Shown here: in pieces, positions 25,422-35,268 of the stretch
Layout of the letters: the number at the start of each line of letters is the position of its first letter
How positions within the stretch are numbered: position 1 is the first letter of the stretch
From: an uncultured Moraxella sp.
Lineage (GTDB): Bacteria; Pseudomonadota; Gammaproteobacteria; Pseudomonadales; Moraxellaceae
DNA: 51,067 nucleotides
Reading direction: 5' to 3'
NCBI RefSeq assembly: GCF_945873075.1
Contig: NZ_CAMCBS010000016.1
Location: 1-51,067, forward strand
Translations under genes and position numbers: made by a program
Notes under the pieces: generated by a model
Database searches by the model: none
The model's input: only the letters and a program-made list of their open reading frames with translations
What the model was told of the DNA's origin: nothing

Positions 25422-28400
25422 TTATGCAGATGCCATCAAGCTTGCGTTACCACCAGCAGCAGTGGTGTTGTAGCTTTGGCTGACTTCGTGATATAGACGA
25501 GTGAAGTCAAGACCGTTTGTGGCATCAATCACACGGCGGATGCTACCATCTAGACCTGCTAGGCGAACTTGTTCGTCGCTTGGCATGGCTGATAGAGCGA
25601 CCACGATGTCGTTGTTGTCAGCGATTGGCTGTTCGACGACTTCTAGGATACCCTTGAGCTCGCTGGCTGATGCTGCTAGCTCATGCGATGGACAAACTTG
25701 TGCACGAGTACCGTTCGCTGCCAACACTGCCAATGCTGCCAAAGTTTGAGCCTTGTTGCCACCGTAGATGCTGACAACTTTTGGTGCGTGCCATGATAGG
25801 GTGTTGGTTTCACCAGTTGGGCCTGCCAGTACGCTGTTAGCATGGTGTAGCGAAGTTTGGCGAGCTAGGTCAGCTTGGGCTTTGACCACAGCTTGTTCTT
25901 CAGCAGATAGCTGTTTTGCAGCTACGGCAAGCACGGTATTGATGGCTTGTTCATTCACGCTAGCAGCTTTGTCTAGTGCTGGAGTGTCCCAACGCTCAAG
26001 CTTGCTTAGGCGTTGTAGGTAGAATGGGCCACCTGCTTTTGGACCTGTACCACTCATTGCATGACCGCCGAATGGCTGTACGCCAACGACCGCACCGACG
26101 ATGTTACGGTTGATGTAGACATTACCTGCTTCGATGCGATCAGTGATGTGCTCGATGGTGCTGTCGATACGGCTGTGGATACCGTGTGTCAGTGCATAGC
26201 CTTTTTTGTTGATATTATCAATCAAATCATCCAATTCATGCGCTGCAAAGCGAACAACGTGTAGCACTGGACCGAACACTTCTTTTTTGAGTTGTGATAG
26301 GTCTTTTAGCTCAAACATGATTGGTGCAACAAAGGTAGAATTTGGTGCATCTGACTTGATTGCTACTTCATGATATGGGGCGATTTGTTTTAGGTTGTTG
26401 ATGTGGTTCAACAGATTTTCTTGTGCTTCAGCATCAATCACAGGGCCGACATCGGTCGCAAGTGCTGATGGGTTATTGACCACAAGCTCATCCATTGCGC
26501 CTTTGATCATCTCGACCATATGATCGGCGATGTCTTCTTGGACACATAGGATGCGTAGTGCTGAACAGCGCTGACCTGCTGAGTCAAAGGCAGATGCAAG
26601 CACATCTAGGCACACTTGCTCAGGTAGTGCAGTACTATCAACAATCATGGCGTTCATACCGCCAGTTTCGGCGATCAGTACTGGATTGTCAGTGCGTGCT
26701 GCTAGTAGCTTGTTGATACGCTTAGCAACATCAGTTGAACCTGTGAAAATCACGCCATCAATGCGGTTATCCGAAGTCAATGCTGCACCAACATCGCCTG
26801 CACCAAGTACTAGCTGTAGTACATTAGTAGGGACGCCCGCTTCATGTAGCCATGAGACAGCAAGGTGTGCGATTAGGCTGGTTTGTTCAGCAGGTTTGGC
26901 AACAACAGTATTGCCCGCTGCCAAAGCTGAAACCACTTCACCGACAAAGATTGCCAATGGGAAGTTCCAAGGGCTAATCGCAACCACAGTACCCACTGGG
27001 CTAGATAGGTTTAGACGCTCGGTTTCATCGGCATAATAACGGCAGAAGTCGATGGCTTCACGCACTTCGGCGATTGAGTTAAGCAAAGTCTTACCTGCTT
27101 CACGCACAGCGATCATCATCAGTAGTGCCATGCGTGATGGCTCTTCCATCATGTCAGCAAAACGGCGTAGCATCGCAGCACGCTCAGCCGCTGATACGGC
27201 TTGCCATGCGCTTTGGGCGTTGATTGATGCGGTAATGACATCAGCGACGCTATCGGCTTTGACAAATGACACTTGACCAACCATATCACGATGGTCAGCA
27301 GGGTTTAGCACAGCGTGTGGTGCTTGATGGCTGACAGCGACACTGGTCAATGAAGCCACATCAAATTCAATCTGTGATGCTGCTTGCATATTGGCTTGTA
27401 GCGTTGCAAGTACGTGCTCGTTTGATAGGTCAAGACCAAATGAGTTGTTACGCTCACCATAGATATGGCGTGGTGGCGGAGTCAGTGGGTTTGGCGTGAT
27501 GCCAGTGGCATTGACCACATCCACTGGTGATTCGATAAGTTCATCGATGCTGACATCTTCGTCCACGATACGGTTCACAAATGATGAGTTTGCACCGTTT
27601 TCAAGTAGGCGACGAACCAAATAAGCAAGCAAAGTCTTATGTGTGCCTACTGGGGCATAGATACGCACACGACGACCTAGATTCTTTTCACCAACAACTT
27701 GGTCGTATAGGGTTTCGCCCATACCGTGTAGGCACTGGAATTCAAAGTCTTTATCTTTACCCATTTCATAGATGGTCGATAGGCTTTGGGCGTTGTGCGT
27801 GGCAAATTGTGGGAAAATCGCATCTTGGGCGGCCAATAGTTTTTTGGCACACGCGAGATATGACACATCGGTATGTACTTTGCGGGTATAAACAGGGTAG
27901 CCGTCTAGACCATCGACTTGTGCCCATTTGATTTCGCTGTCCCAATATGCACCTTTGACCAGACGAATCATCAGTTTTTGGTTATTGCGACGAGCTAGGT
28001 CGATTAGAAAATCAATCACATAAGGGCAGCGTTTTTGGTAAGCTTGTACCACAAAGCCGATACCGTTAAAGCCTGCCAAATCAGGGTCAGAAACTAGTTG
28101 TTCCATCAAATCAAGCGACAGCTCTAGGCGGTTGGCTTCTTCGGCGTCGATATTTAGGCCGATATTGTATTCTTTGGCAAGCATATAAAGTGCTTTTAGG
28201 CGTGGTAGTAGCTCGGTCATTACACGCTCATGCTGCGCACGGAAATAGCGTGGGTGAATCGCTGATAGCTTGACTGAAATACCGTTGCCATCATACACGC
28301 CACGACCATTGGCATCTTTACCGATGGCATGGATAGCGGTCACATAGTCTTGATAGTAGCGGTCAGCATCTTCTTGGGTCATGGCTGCTTCGCCCAGCAT

Positions 28401-29003
28401 ATCAAAGCTGAAACGATAGCCAAGCTTTTCACGCTCTTTACCATTGGCAAGCGCTTCTTCGATGGTTTGACCAGTAACGAACTGCTTGCCAAGAATTTTC
28501 ATCGCATGATTGACGCCGGCACGGATAAATGGCGCACCACCTTTTTGTAGTACACGAGTCAGCGCTGAGCCTAGACCACCTGAAGTTGGCTGAGTCAGTT
28601 TACCGGTTAGTACCAAGCCCCAAGCAGCGGCATTAACGAACATCGATGGGCTGTTACCCACATGGCTCTTCCAGTCGCCATCAGCCAGCTTGTCTTGGAT
28701 TAGGCGGTCACGAGTCGCAGTATCAGGAATACGCAGTAGCGACTCTGCCAAGCACATCAACGCCACACCTTCTTCACTAGATAGTGAAAATTCTTGCATC
28801 AAAGCATCCACGCCTGATGACTTACTGCGGTCAGCACGCACCTGTGAAATCAGACGGCGAGCCAGTGTTTGAATTTGGTTTTTTTCTTCCGCATTGAAAT
28901 TCAGTGTTGAAATCAAATTCTGAACAGCTTGAACTTCATCAAGGCGATAGGCGCTGGTGATGGCATCGCGAAGGGCGGTTTGGGGCTGAGTGAACTGAAA
29001 CAT
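25422..29003 (-). CDS. putA: Bifunctional proline dehydrogenase / glutamate semialdehyde dehydrogenase
   Basis: The 1193-residue PutA oxidises proline to glutamate in two channelled steps, passing electrons to the membrane quinone pool through FAD. Domains in order: N-terminal arm and alpha domain (to about 140), FAD-dependent PRODH barrel (about 190-470), aldehyde dehydrogenase (about 540-1010, with SPWNFPLAIF and the catalytic Cys in SAGQRCSALRIL), and a C-terminal domain ending in AAGGNASLMASA. The ribbon-helix-helix DNA-binding domain of E. coli PutA is absent, since the protein begins directly at the arm. It should therefore not repress its own gene. AAGGATACACC precedes the ATG. Confidence 0.97.
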   Translation of the reverse strand: MFQFTQPQTALRDAITSAYRLDEVQAVQNLISTLNFNAEEKNQIQTLARRLISQVRADRSKSSGVDALMQEFSLSSEEGVALMCLAESLLRIPDTATRDRLIQDKLADGDWKSHVGNSPSMFVNAAAWGLVLTGKLTQPTSGGLGSALTRVLQKGGAPFIRAGVNHAMKILGKQFVTGQTIEEALANGKEREKLGYRFSFDMLGEAAMTQEDADRYYQDYVTAIHAIGKDANGRGVYDGNGISVKLSAIHPRYFRAQHERVMTELLPRLKALYMLAKEYNIGLNIDAEEANRLELSLDLMEQLVSDPDLAGFNGIGFVVQAYQKRCPYVIDFLIDLARRNNQKLMIRLVKGAYWDSEIKWAQVDGLDGYPVYTRKVHTDVSYLACAKKLLAAQDAIFPQFATHNAQSLSTIYEMGKDKDFEFQCLHGMGETLYDQVVGEKNLGRRVRIYAPVGTHKTLLAYLVRRLLENGANSSFVNRIVDEDVSIDELIESPVDVVNATGITPNPLTPPPRHIYGERNNSFGLDLSNEHVLATLQANMQAASQIEFDVASLTSVAVSHQAPHAVLNPADHRDMVGQVSFVKADSVADVITASINAQSAWQAVSAAERAAMLRRFADMMEEPSRMALLMMIAVREAGKTLLNSIAEVREAIDFCRYYADETERLNLSSPVGTVVAISPWNFPLAIFVGEVVSALAAGNTVVAKPAEQTSLIAHLAVSWLHEAGVPTNVLQLVLGAGDVGAALTSDNRIDGVIFTGSTDVAKRINKLLAARTDNPVLIAETGGMNAMIVDSTALPEQVCLDVLASAFDSAGQRCSALRILCVQEDIADHMVEMIKGAMDELVVNNPSALATDVGPVIDAEAQENLLNHINNLKQIAPYHEVAIKSDAPNSTFVAPIMFELKDLSQLKKEVFGPVLHVVRFAAHELDDLIDNINKKGYALTHGIHSRIDSTIEHITDRIEAGNVYINRNIVGAVVGVQPFGGHAMSGTGPKAGGPFYLQRLSKLERWDTPALDKAASVNEQAINTVLAVAAKQLSAEEQAVVKAQADLARQTSLHHANSVLAGPTGETNTLSWHAPKVVSIYGGNKAQTLAALAVLAANGTRAQVCPSHELAASASELKGILEVVEQPIADNNDIVVALSAMPSDEQVRLAGLDGSIRRVIDATNGLDFTRLYHEVSQSYNTTAAGGNASLMASA

Positions 29004-29072
29004 GGTGTATCCTTAAAATAACACGAGATAGGTTGCATGAATGATACAAATGCAACAAAAATAAAACAACCC

Positions 29073-29102
29073 ATTATATCACTGAAATGAACAATAATCC
29101 AA
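29073..29102 (-). promoter_or_regulatory. Sigma-70-like promoter for putA
   Basis: On the minus strand TTGGAT (29102-29097) lies 18 bp before a perfect TATAAT (29078-29073). The leader to the putA ATG is about 65 nt. The rest of the gene-less stretch 29103-29444 is very AT-rich, with several short palindromic ATGATAT/ATATCAT motifs but no gene or clear site. Confidence 0.6.
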
Positions 29103-29444
29103 GAAAATTGCTATGAAGTAGCATAATATTTCTTTGTTTGATAAAAAATAATGGTTATAAATGACTTTTGGCGACAAAAGCACATAATTTCAGTAGCAAA
29201 ACCAATAATATCATGAATTTGGTAAATATATTTTTGGGGTATTCATGGCAGAAATTCATCGAATTTTTCTGATATTATCATGATATTTTGTGATAAATTC
29301 GTTTAATTGATGGTGATTATTATGGTTTGGTGCATGGTCAGCTTTTTATGACTTTTGTTTAGATATATTTAATAAATAGATAATTATGATATTCACTATT
29401 TTTTAAATAAATAATAGTTGCACTTTATTTCTTTTGGAAATGAC

Positions 29445-29473
29445 AAAAAACGCCCACCGAATGATGAGCGTTT
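29445..29473 (-). terminator. Terminator of the L,D-transpeptidase gene
   Basis: On the minus strand AAACGCTCA (29473-29465) pairs with TGGGCGTTT (29456-29448), one G-U pair, followed by a T-run. Confidence 0.75.
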
Positions 29474-29496
29474 TGGTTGATTTTCAATACATAAAC

Positions 29497-30558
29497 TTAG
29501 CGGATTTCGACCGTTGCACCTGTATTGATGGCGGTAGATAGCTCCATCGCATCCCAGTTGGTCAGGCGGATACAGCCAAGTGTTGATGGGCGATTGACCA
29601 CTTCAGGGATGGCAGTACCGTGGATACCGCAGTTGGCTTTATCCAATCCCATCCATAGCACACCCACAGGGCTATTTGGGCCTGACGGCAGGATGTAGCT
29701 TTTGCTTTCGCCTTTGTCATTTTTGACGGTGGCTTTGTAGGTTGGCATCTCAATCTTATTGGCGATTTTGAATTTACCGGTCGGGGCTGCACTCTGCGTG
29801 TTGCCAATGGTGCTTGGGTAAGCTGCGACAAGCATATCATCACTATAAGCATACACGGTGCTTTGCTGTTTGTCAGCAACCACACGAGTGACTTTGGCAT
29901 CGAGTGGCTGACCGGTGTTAATTACGGTGATGGTCTCGCCTGCGACAAATTTTTTGTTCGGATTGATTTTTTTAACATAGGCGACATCCATATGAAAACG
30001 CTCGCCAAGCATTTCGGCGATATTTTCATAATATAGACCTTTCAGCTTTGAGCGAGATTCGGCATCGGCAGGCAAGGTAGCATATGGGCCTTTGACATCA
30101 GCATCGGTCAGGGTGTAGGACACCAGCACAGGCTGGTCGCTAGGAATGTCAGCAGTCAGTGCGTCCCAAGTTTCTTGGTTCATTTTGCCGGTGACTTCTA
30201 GTCCTTTGAGCTTTTGGAAATTCATCAAGGCTTGCTTGCTATTGACACCCCAGCCGCCATCGATTGAGCCCGGTGAGACATGATTCCAGTCAAGCAAAGT
30301 CTGCAATTTGACCGTCATTGCTGTATTGACATTCATATTTGGCGACCATTCGGCTTCATTGACCTGCTGAGCGTAGTCTGTCAGCTTGTAGGCTGAGACA
30401 CGCTTGCCATCTTTGGTGGTGATGGCATTGGCAATGGTAGATGTCGGCAAAATGACTTCACCTGAGACGATGTCGCCATCGATTGAGCTATTGGCAAGAA
30501 CGGTGTGGCTTAGCAAGATGCCTGACATTGCTAATGCAAAAGAACTCAGTTTTTTCAT
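29497..30558 (-). CDS. L,D-transpeptidase (YkuD family) with peptidoglycan-binding domain
   Basis: A 353-residue exported enzyme that makes 3-3 crosslinks in peptidoglycan or attaches proteins to it. A signal peptide ends at VLA-NSS near residue 22. A PG_binding_1-like domain follows (LLDWNHVSPGSIDGGWGVNSKQALMNFQ, about 85-125). The YkuD catalytic domain is C-terminal, with HGTAIPEVVNRPSTLGCIRL, where Cys329 is the nucleophile. The ATG at 30558 has GAGAAA upstream; the ATG four codons earlier is less likely. The domain order resembles E. coli YcfS/YbiS relatives with an extra binding domain. No specific paralogue name is claimed. Confidence 0.92.
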   Translation of the reverse strand: MKKLSSFALAMSGILLSHTVLANSSIDGDIVSGEVILPTSTIANAITTKDGKRVSAYKLTDYAQQVNEAEWSPNMNVNTAMTVKLQTLLDWNHVSPGSIDGGWGVNSKQALMNFQKLKGLEVTGKMNQETWDALTADIPSDQPVLVSYTLTDADVKGPYATLPADAESRSKLKGLYYENIAEMLGERFHMDVAYVKKINPNKKFVAGETITVINTGQPLDAKVTRVVADKQQSTVYAYSDDMLVAAYPSTIGNTQSAAPTGKFKIANKIEMPTYKATVKNDKGESKSYILPSGPNSPVGVLWMGLDKANCGIHGTAIPEVVNRPSTLGCIRLTNWDAMELSTAINTGATVEIR

Positions 30559-30634
30559 CGTGTTTCTCAAATTTATTCAAAAATATTGGCGATATGATGG
30601 CGTATTATAACATCATCATATCCTGACAACAGAT

Positions 30635-31324
30635 TTATTTTACCAATTCAATAGTGCCATTGGCGGTATAAGTCAAGGTGGTGTTGCCTGCTTCAAAGTT
30701 TTGGGCTTCGATACCTGCGGCGGCATCCATCGCTTTCATGCTTGCCATCATTGGGCGGGCATAATAGTTGTTGCTACCACCAAGATTGACATTGACAATC
30801 TTATAACTGCTTGCGCCAAAGGCTTGGCTGATGCTGGTCGCTTCATCGCCAAATCGCTTGATAGCTTCTAGCTGTAGGCGTTTTTCTTCACTATCACGCA
30901 GTTTTTCTGATATGCCAAAGCTGATGTTTTCCATCACCATTGTGGATTGCAAATCTGCAATCAGCTGACTGGCTTTTTCAAAATCTTGACTCTTGATATC
31001 AAGAGACACCGAGCCTGTAAAGCCAATGATTTTGCTTTTATTATCATAGCGTGGATAGGTGTTTTGGCGACCTGTGGTAACCGTCACTTCAGGGTAGCGT
31101 TTGGCGATTTGTAGGGCTGAATTGATGGTGCTGTTCAGCTCTTTGGCGATGGCAGCAGCAGTGCTTGCTTGAGTGGTTTTGCTAAGACTTGCACGAATCT
31201 CATCATTGGCGATTTCGCTTTTGACTTCGCTATTAAAGCTGATGCGGTTATAATCTTCGGCAAGTGCCGTGCTACTGACGGCTAGTAGGGTGCTCATCAA
31301 TAGGGTTTTGCTAAGTGTTTTCAT
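30635..31324 (-). CDS. SIMPL (DUF541) domain periplasmic protein
   Basis: A 229-residue protein with a clean signal peptide (MKTLSKTLLMSTLLAVSSTALA, cut before EDYNR). The whole mature part is one SIMPL domain (YPEVTVTTGRQNTYPRYDNKSKIIGFTGSVSLDIKS split across strands; the C-terminal half is GDEATSISQAFGASSYKIV). Family members are periplasmic or outer-membrane-associated, linked in some bacteria to oxidative stress or signalling, but the molecular role is not settled. AGGAGA precedes the ATG at 31324. It is 76 bp upstream of the L,D-transpeptidase gene on the same strand. Confidence 0.85.
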   Translation of the reverse strand: MKTLSKTLLMSTLLAVSSTALAEDYNRISFNSEVKSEIANDEIRASLSKTTQASTAAAIAKELNSTINSALQIAKRYPEVTVTTGRQNTYPRYDNKSKIIGFTGSVSLDIKSQDFEKASQLIADLQSTMVMENISFGISEKLRDSEEKRLQLEAIKRFGDEATSISQAFGASSYKIVNVNLGGSNNYYARPMMASMKAMDAAAGIEAQNFEAGNTTLTYTANGTIELVK

Positions 31325-31432
31325 GGTGTTCTCCTGTTTTTGGGTGATGATACCATTATAAAGGGAAATCACTCAGCAAATGTAACAGAATATGTCAATA
31401 AATGTATCGTAATGGTTGGTAATTGTGACAAT

Positions 31433-31456
31433 AAAAAAAGGGCGTGCAATACGCCC
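31433..31456 (-). terminator. Terminator of argF
   Basis: On the minus strand GGGCGT (31456-31451) pairs with ACGCCC (31445-31440) around a 5-nt loop, followed by seven T. Confidence 0.85.
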
Positions 31457-31487
31457 TTGAGATAGACTTATCAATGCTTATGTTTGC

Positions 31488-32408
31488 TTAGTCCAGCTTG
31501 ATTTTGTCTTTTAATAAAAATTCCATCAAAGCTTTTTGGGCGTGCAAGCGATTTTCGGCTTCATCCCACACCACAGAACGGGGGTCGTTCAACAAATCAA
31601 AGCTAATCTCTTCGCCACGATGTGCAGGCAGGCAGTGCATAAATAGCACATCAGGGTCGGCTTTGTCGAGCATCGCAGGACTGACTTGATACGGGGCGAA
31701 ACGGCGTGCACGAGTCATCTGCTCAGATTCTTGACCCATACTTGCCCAGACATCGGTGGCAATCAGATGTGCGCCTTTGGCGGCTTCTTGGGGGTCTTCG
31801 ACATAGGTGACGCAGTGGCTGTATTCTTCAATCAGCTCAGGATTTGGCTCAAAGCCATAAGGCGCAGTCACTCGCAGCTGAAAGCCAAACTGATGTGCCG
31901 CTAGGATATAAGATGCGCACATATTATTGCCATCACCGACCCAAGTCACAGTCTTGCCTTTGATACTGCCACGATGCTCATGAAAGGTCTGCATATCCGC
32001 CAGTAGCTGACAAGGATGAAAATCATCGGTCAAGGCATTAATCACCGGCACCGATGAATGCTGACAAAACAGCTCAAGCTTGGCGTGCTCAAAGGTGCGA
32101 ATCATGATGATATCGACCATGCTTGAGATAACTTTGGCAGAGTCTTCGATTGGCTCGCCACGACCTAGCTGTGTGTCTTTTGGCGATAAAAAAATCGCAT
32201 GACCGCCAAACTGCCCCATACCTGCTTCAAATGAAATACGAGTACGAGTCGATGACTTCTCAAAAATCATGCCAAGTGTGCGACCGACAAATGGACGGTA
32301 AATCTCGCCACGATGTTGCATTTGGCGAAGTTCACTGGCACGACTGATGATGGTTTCAAGTTCGGTAGGGCTTAAATCCAAAAGATTTCGAAAATGGCGT
32401 ACGCTCAT
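31488..32408 (-). CDS. argF: Ornithine carbamoyltransferase
   Basis: The 306-residue enzyme makes citrulline from ornithine and carbamoyl phosphate in arginine synthesis. The carbamoyl-phosphate loop SSTRTR starts at residue 52. [11 protein letters not shown] and the ornithine-binding [11 protein letters not shown] near the C-terminus are intact. An anabolic role is inferred, because no arginine deiminase or carbamate kinase gene accompanies it. Confidence 0.95.
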   Translation of the reverse strand: MSVRHFRNLLDLSPTELETIISRASELRQMQHRGEIYRPFVGRTLGMIFEKSSTRTRISFEAGMGQFGGHAIFLSPKDTQLGRGEPIEDSAKVISSMVDIIMIRTFEHAKLELFCQHSSVPVINALTDDFHPCQLLADMQTFHEHRGSIKGKTVTWVGDGNNMCASYILAAHQFGFQLRVTAPYGFEPNPELIEEYSHCVTYVEDPQEAAKGAHLIATDVWASMGQESEQMTRARRFAPYQVSPAMLDKADPDVLFMHCLPAHRGEEISFDLLNDPRSVVWDEAENRLHAQKALMEFLLKDKIKLD

Positions 32409-32507
32409 GTTGGCAAAATTCCGTCCAAGATTAAAATTCTAAGTATAGCATTGGCATGGGTGATTGACTAGCTTTTTTCGCTGATTTATCAGTTAAGTGT
32501 TGTTGCA

Positions 32508-33638
32508 CTAAGCATTGCTTGACAACATCTCAATATGTCGATTGGGTCGCTGGGTCAATCGGCACATCAACTCATAGCCAATCGTCCCTGCGCAGCTTGC
32601 AATCTCATCAATGTGCGGTGCATCACCCCAAAGCACCACAGGCGCACCGACTTCAATGGCAAGTCCATCAATATCCACCATAAACATATCCATCGCCACA
32701 CGCCCAAGAATAGCACATAAATGTACCATGCCGTCAGTGTCGGTGATGGCAACAGCCGCACCTGTCACCACTCTAGGATAGCCATCGCCATAGCCGATAC
32801 TGACCACGCCGATTTGATGCGGTTTGTCGGCTTGCCATAGTGCGCCATAGCCGACACTATCGCCTGCGTGTAGCTGATGGATTGCCATGATTTTGGCGGA
32901 TAAGGTCATGGCAGGCAGTAGTCCTAAGGCGGTGGCACTGTGCTGTGCGATAGGCTTTGAGCCATATAGAGCAATGCCTGCACGCACCCAATGATGGTGA
33001 TGTGCTGTAAAATTAAAAATCCCCGCCGAGTTGCACAGTGAGCCTTGAGTATCAGGGGCGAATGTTTGGATGGCTTGTAATGCGTGATTAAATCGCTCAA
33101 TCTGCACTTGGTTGAGCGGATGCTTAGCATCATCAGCGCAAGCAAAGTGCGTGGTCAAAATCACACGATAGCCTGCTTGGATAAGCTGCTTAGCTTTTTG
33201 GATGATGTTATCAGTATCAAAACCTAGTCGGCACATACCTGTGTTGTATTTTAGCCAAATAGTGCGACAAAAACTATCGGCATTTGGCAGGCTTTGTAAT
33301 GCCCACTCAAGCTGATTATCCTGATGAATCACACAGCCAAAATCTTGCTCAATAGCCGCCAGCCATTCATCATAACTAAATACACCTTCAATCAATACCA
33401 CAGGCTTAGTATGCTTAAGCTGTATCAGCACATCCTGCACCGCCAATGCTTCACTCATACAAGCCACACCAAAACCATCAGCATCCATCAGTGCAGGCAC
33501 AGCAGCAGCTACCCCATGTCCATAGGCGTCTGCTTTGACCATAGCGAGTACTTTGGTAGTGGGCTGTGTTTGGTCTTTGATGACTTGTAGATTATGTGCC
33601 AAAGCATCTTGGTGGATGGTGATGGTTACACTGCGCAT
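32508..33638 (-). CDS. alr: Alanine racemase
   Basis: The 376-residue PLP enzyme interconverts L- and D-alanine for peptidoglycan. The PLP lysine is K35 in MVKADAYGHG. The second catalytic base is the Tyr in SVGYGALW, and CRLGFD and VSIGYGDGYPR are typical. It sits 52 bp downstream of dnaB on the same strand, the dnaB-alr order seen in many gammaproteobacteria, so the two are probably cotranscribed. Confidence 0.96.
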   Translation of the reverse strand: MRSVTITIHQDALAHNLQVIKDQTQPTTKVLAMVKADAYGHGVAAAVPALMDADGFGVACMSEALAVQDVLIQLKHTKPVVLIEGVFSYDEWLAAIEQDFGCVIHQDNQLEWALQSLPNADSFCRTIWLKYNTGMCRLGFDTDNIIQKAKQLIQAGYRVILTTHFACADDAKHPLNQVQIERFNHALQAIQTFAPDTQGSLCNSAGIFNFTAHHHHWVRAGIALYGSKPIAQHSATALGLLPAMTLSAKIMAIHQLHAGDSVGYGALWQADKPHQIGVVSIGYGDGYPRVVTGAAVAITDTDGMVHLCAILGRVAMDMFMVDIDGLAIEVGAPVVLWGDAPHIDEIASCAGTIGYELMCRLTQRPNRHIEMLSSNA

Positions 33639-33690
33639 AGTTTTCTCAATTTATAAATACAACAAAAAATCAATGATAAAATAGCGATGA

Positions 33691-35139
33691 TCATTCATCA
33701 GAATCATAAGCATATTCAGGGATGGACTCACCCATCCGACTCTCAAATTTGGCATATTGTCCATAAAAGTTCAGATACACCGTGCCTGTTGCACCACGGC
33801 GGTTTTTGCCAATGATGAGTTCGGCTTCGATGTCTTTGGCAGGATCGTGAGCGACTTGGTTATTATTTTTGTTTGGATCTTCTTGGTCGGTTTTCATCTT
33901 ATAATAAGCACCACGATACACAAACAAAATCAAGTCCGCATCCTGCTCAATCTGCCCTGATTCACGCAAATCAGACAGCAGGGGGCGTTTGTTTGGGCGT
34001 GATTCTAAGCTACGGTTGAGCTGTGCTAGCGCGATAACAGGGCAATTTAGCTCACGAGCTAGAGCTTTTAGACTTCGAGAGATCTCACCGATCTCATTGA
34101 CACGGCTTTCTGCGCCATGTACACGCATCAACTGCAAATAGTCAATAATAACAAGTCCTAACCCTTCAGGGTGATTCTTGGCTAGGCGACGACAGGTGGC
34201 TCGTACTTCAGTGGGGGTCAGCTCAGAGCGTGCATCAACATACAGATGTGTCTCTTGAAGTAGGGACATGGCGTTCATCACTGATGCCCAGTCTTGCGCT
34301 TTCATGTCAGCTGTCATCAAAAGGCGCTGTTCGATATTACCCCAAGCTGAGATCATGCGTCGCCCAATATCTTCAGCGGACATTTCCATCGAAAAGACGG
34401 CTACCGCCTTATTTTGCATAAGTGCAGCTTGGGCAAAGTTCAGCGCAAGTGCGGTTTTACCCATCGCAGGACGAGCCGCTAGGATGATTAAGTTGCCATC
34501 TTGAAAGCCTTGGGTTTTATTGTCCAAATCCTCAAAGCCTGAGCTAATCCCTGCCAAGCCACCATCTCGTAGGCGGATTTCATTAAGCTCATGCGTGATG
34601 CTTTCCAAGATGTCATCAATGCGCCTTGGACCTTCTTTATTGGTGCCATTGGCAAAGCTTTCACCGATACGAAAAATATCCGCTTCCACTTGGTCAAGAA
34701 TCTCAGTCACGCTCTGCTTTTTTGGATGATATGCCAAATTAAGCATAGTATTAGCAGATTTAATCAGCTGTCGATAGACGGATAGTTCTCGTACACGCTG
34801 CGCATAGGTGACAAGATTGAAAAAATTGGCAGGGCTTTGGTTGATTTGCAATAAATATTCTTCGCCGCCAACTTGAGCAAGTTGATTGACTCGTGATAAA
34901 TAATCATGCACCATCAAGCTGTCATAGGGCTCATTGATGCGTGCTAGGTGTGCGATGGCATCAAAGATTTGTCCATGTCGAGCACCATAAAAATCATCCG
35001 CCGTCACCATCGTATCAATGCTATCAAACGAGTTTTCGATACTCATCAGCGATGAGAGTAGCGCACGCTCCATCTCAATGTTGTGCGGTGGCTGTAGGGT
35101 GAGTAAGCTGTCTCTGGTGTCGGTTTTTTTGTCCGTCAT
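33691..35139 (-). CDS. dnaB: Replicative DNA helicase
   Basis: DnaB, the hexameric 5'-3' helicase of the replication fork, 482 residues from the ATG at 35139 (a TTG three codons earlier is the only upstream option). The N-terminal DnaB domain starts at PHNIEMERALLSSLM. The RecA-like domain has Walker A ARPAMGKTALAL, Walker B LVIIDYLQLM and the arginine-finger region NRSLESRPNKRPLLSDLRESG. No intein is present. It is divergent from pdxA across a 130-bp gap. Confidence 0.97.
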   Translation of the reverse strand: MTDKKTDTRDSLLTLQPPHNIEMERALLSSLMSIENSFDSIDTMVTADDFYGARHGQIFDAIAHLARINEPYDSLMVHDYLSRVNQLAQVGGEEYLLQINQSPANFFNLVTYAQRVRELSVYRQLIKSANTMLNLAYHPKKQSVTEILDQVEADIFRIGESFANGTNKEGPRRIDDILESITHELNEIRLRDGGLAGISSGFEDLDNKTQGFQDGNLIILAARPAMGKTALALNFAQAALMQNKAVAVFSMEMSAEDIGRRMISAWGNIEQRLLMTADMKAQDWASVMNAMSLLQETHLYVDARSELTPTEVRATCRRLAKNHPEGLGLVIIDYLQLMRVHGAESRVNEIGEISRSLKALARELNCPVIALAQLNRSLESRPNKRPLLSDLRESGQIEQDADLILFVYRGAYYKMKTDQEDPNKNNNQVAHDPAKDIEAELIIGKNRRGATGTVYLNFYGQYAKFESRMGESIPEYAYDSDE

Positions 35140-35268
35140 GAGTGTCAATGCCTGCTAATAAGTCTTGGTGCTATCACCAAAATAATGCTAAAATTCTCTG
35201 TGTTTCGGACGCTGATTTTAGCACAAAATCAGCGACAATCCTACAAATTCACTTTGGGAAATTCACCA

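Noticed and set aside
29103-29444. Palindromic ATGATAT motifs considered as an origin or phage attachment site
   Set aside because: The motifs are short and expected in DNA this AT-rich; no DnaA-box cluster, integrase or flanking duplication is present.
33691-35139. dnaB checked for an intein or mobile insertion
   Set aside because: The helicase motifs are continuous and the length is normal for DnaB.
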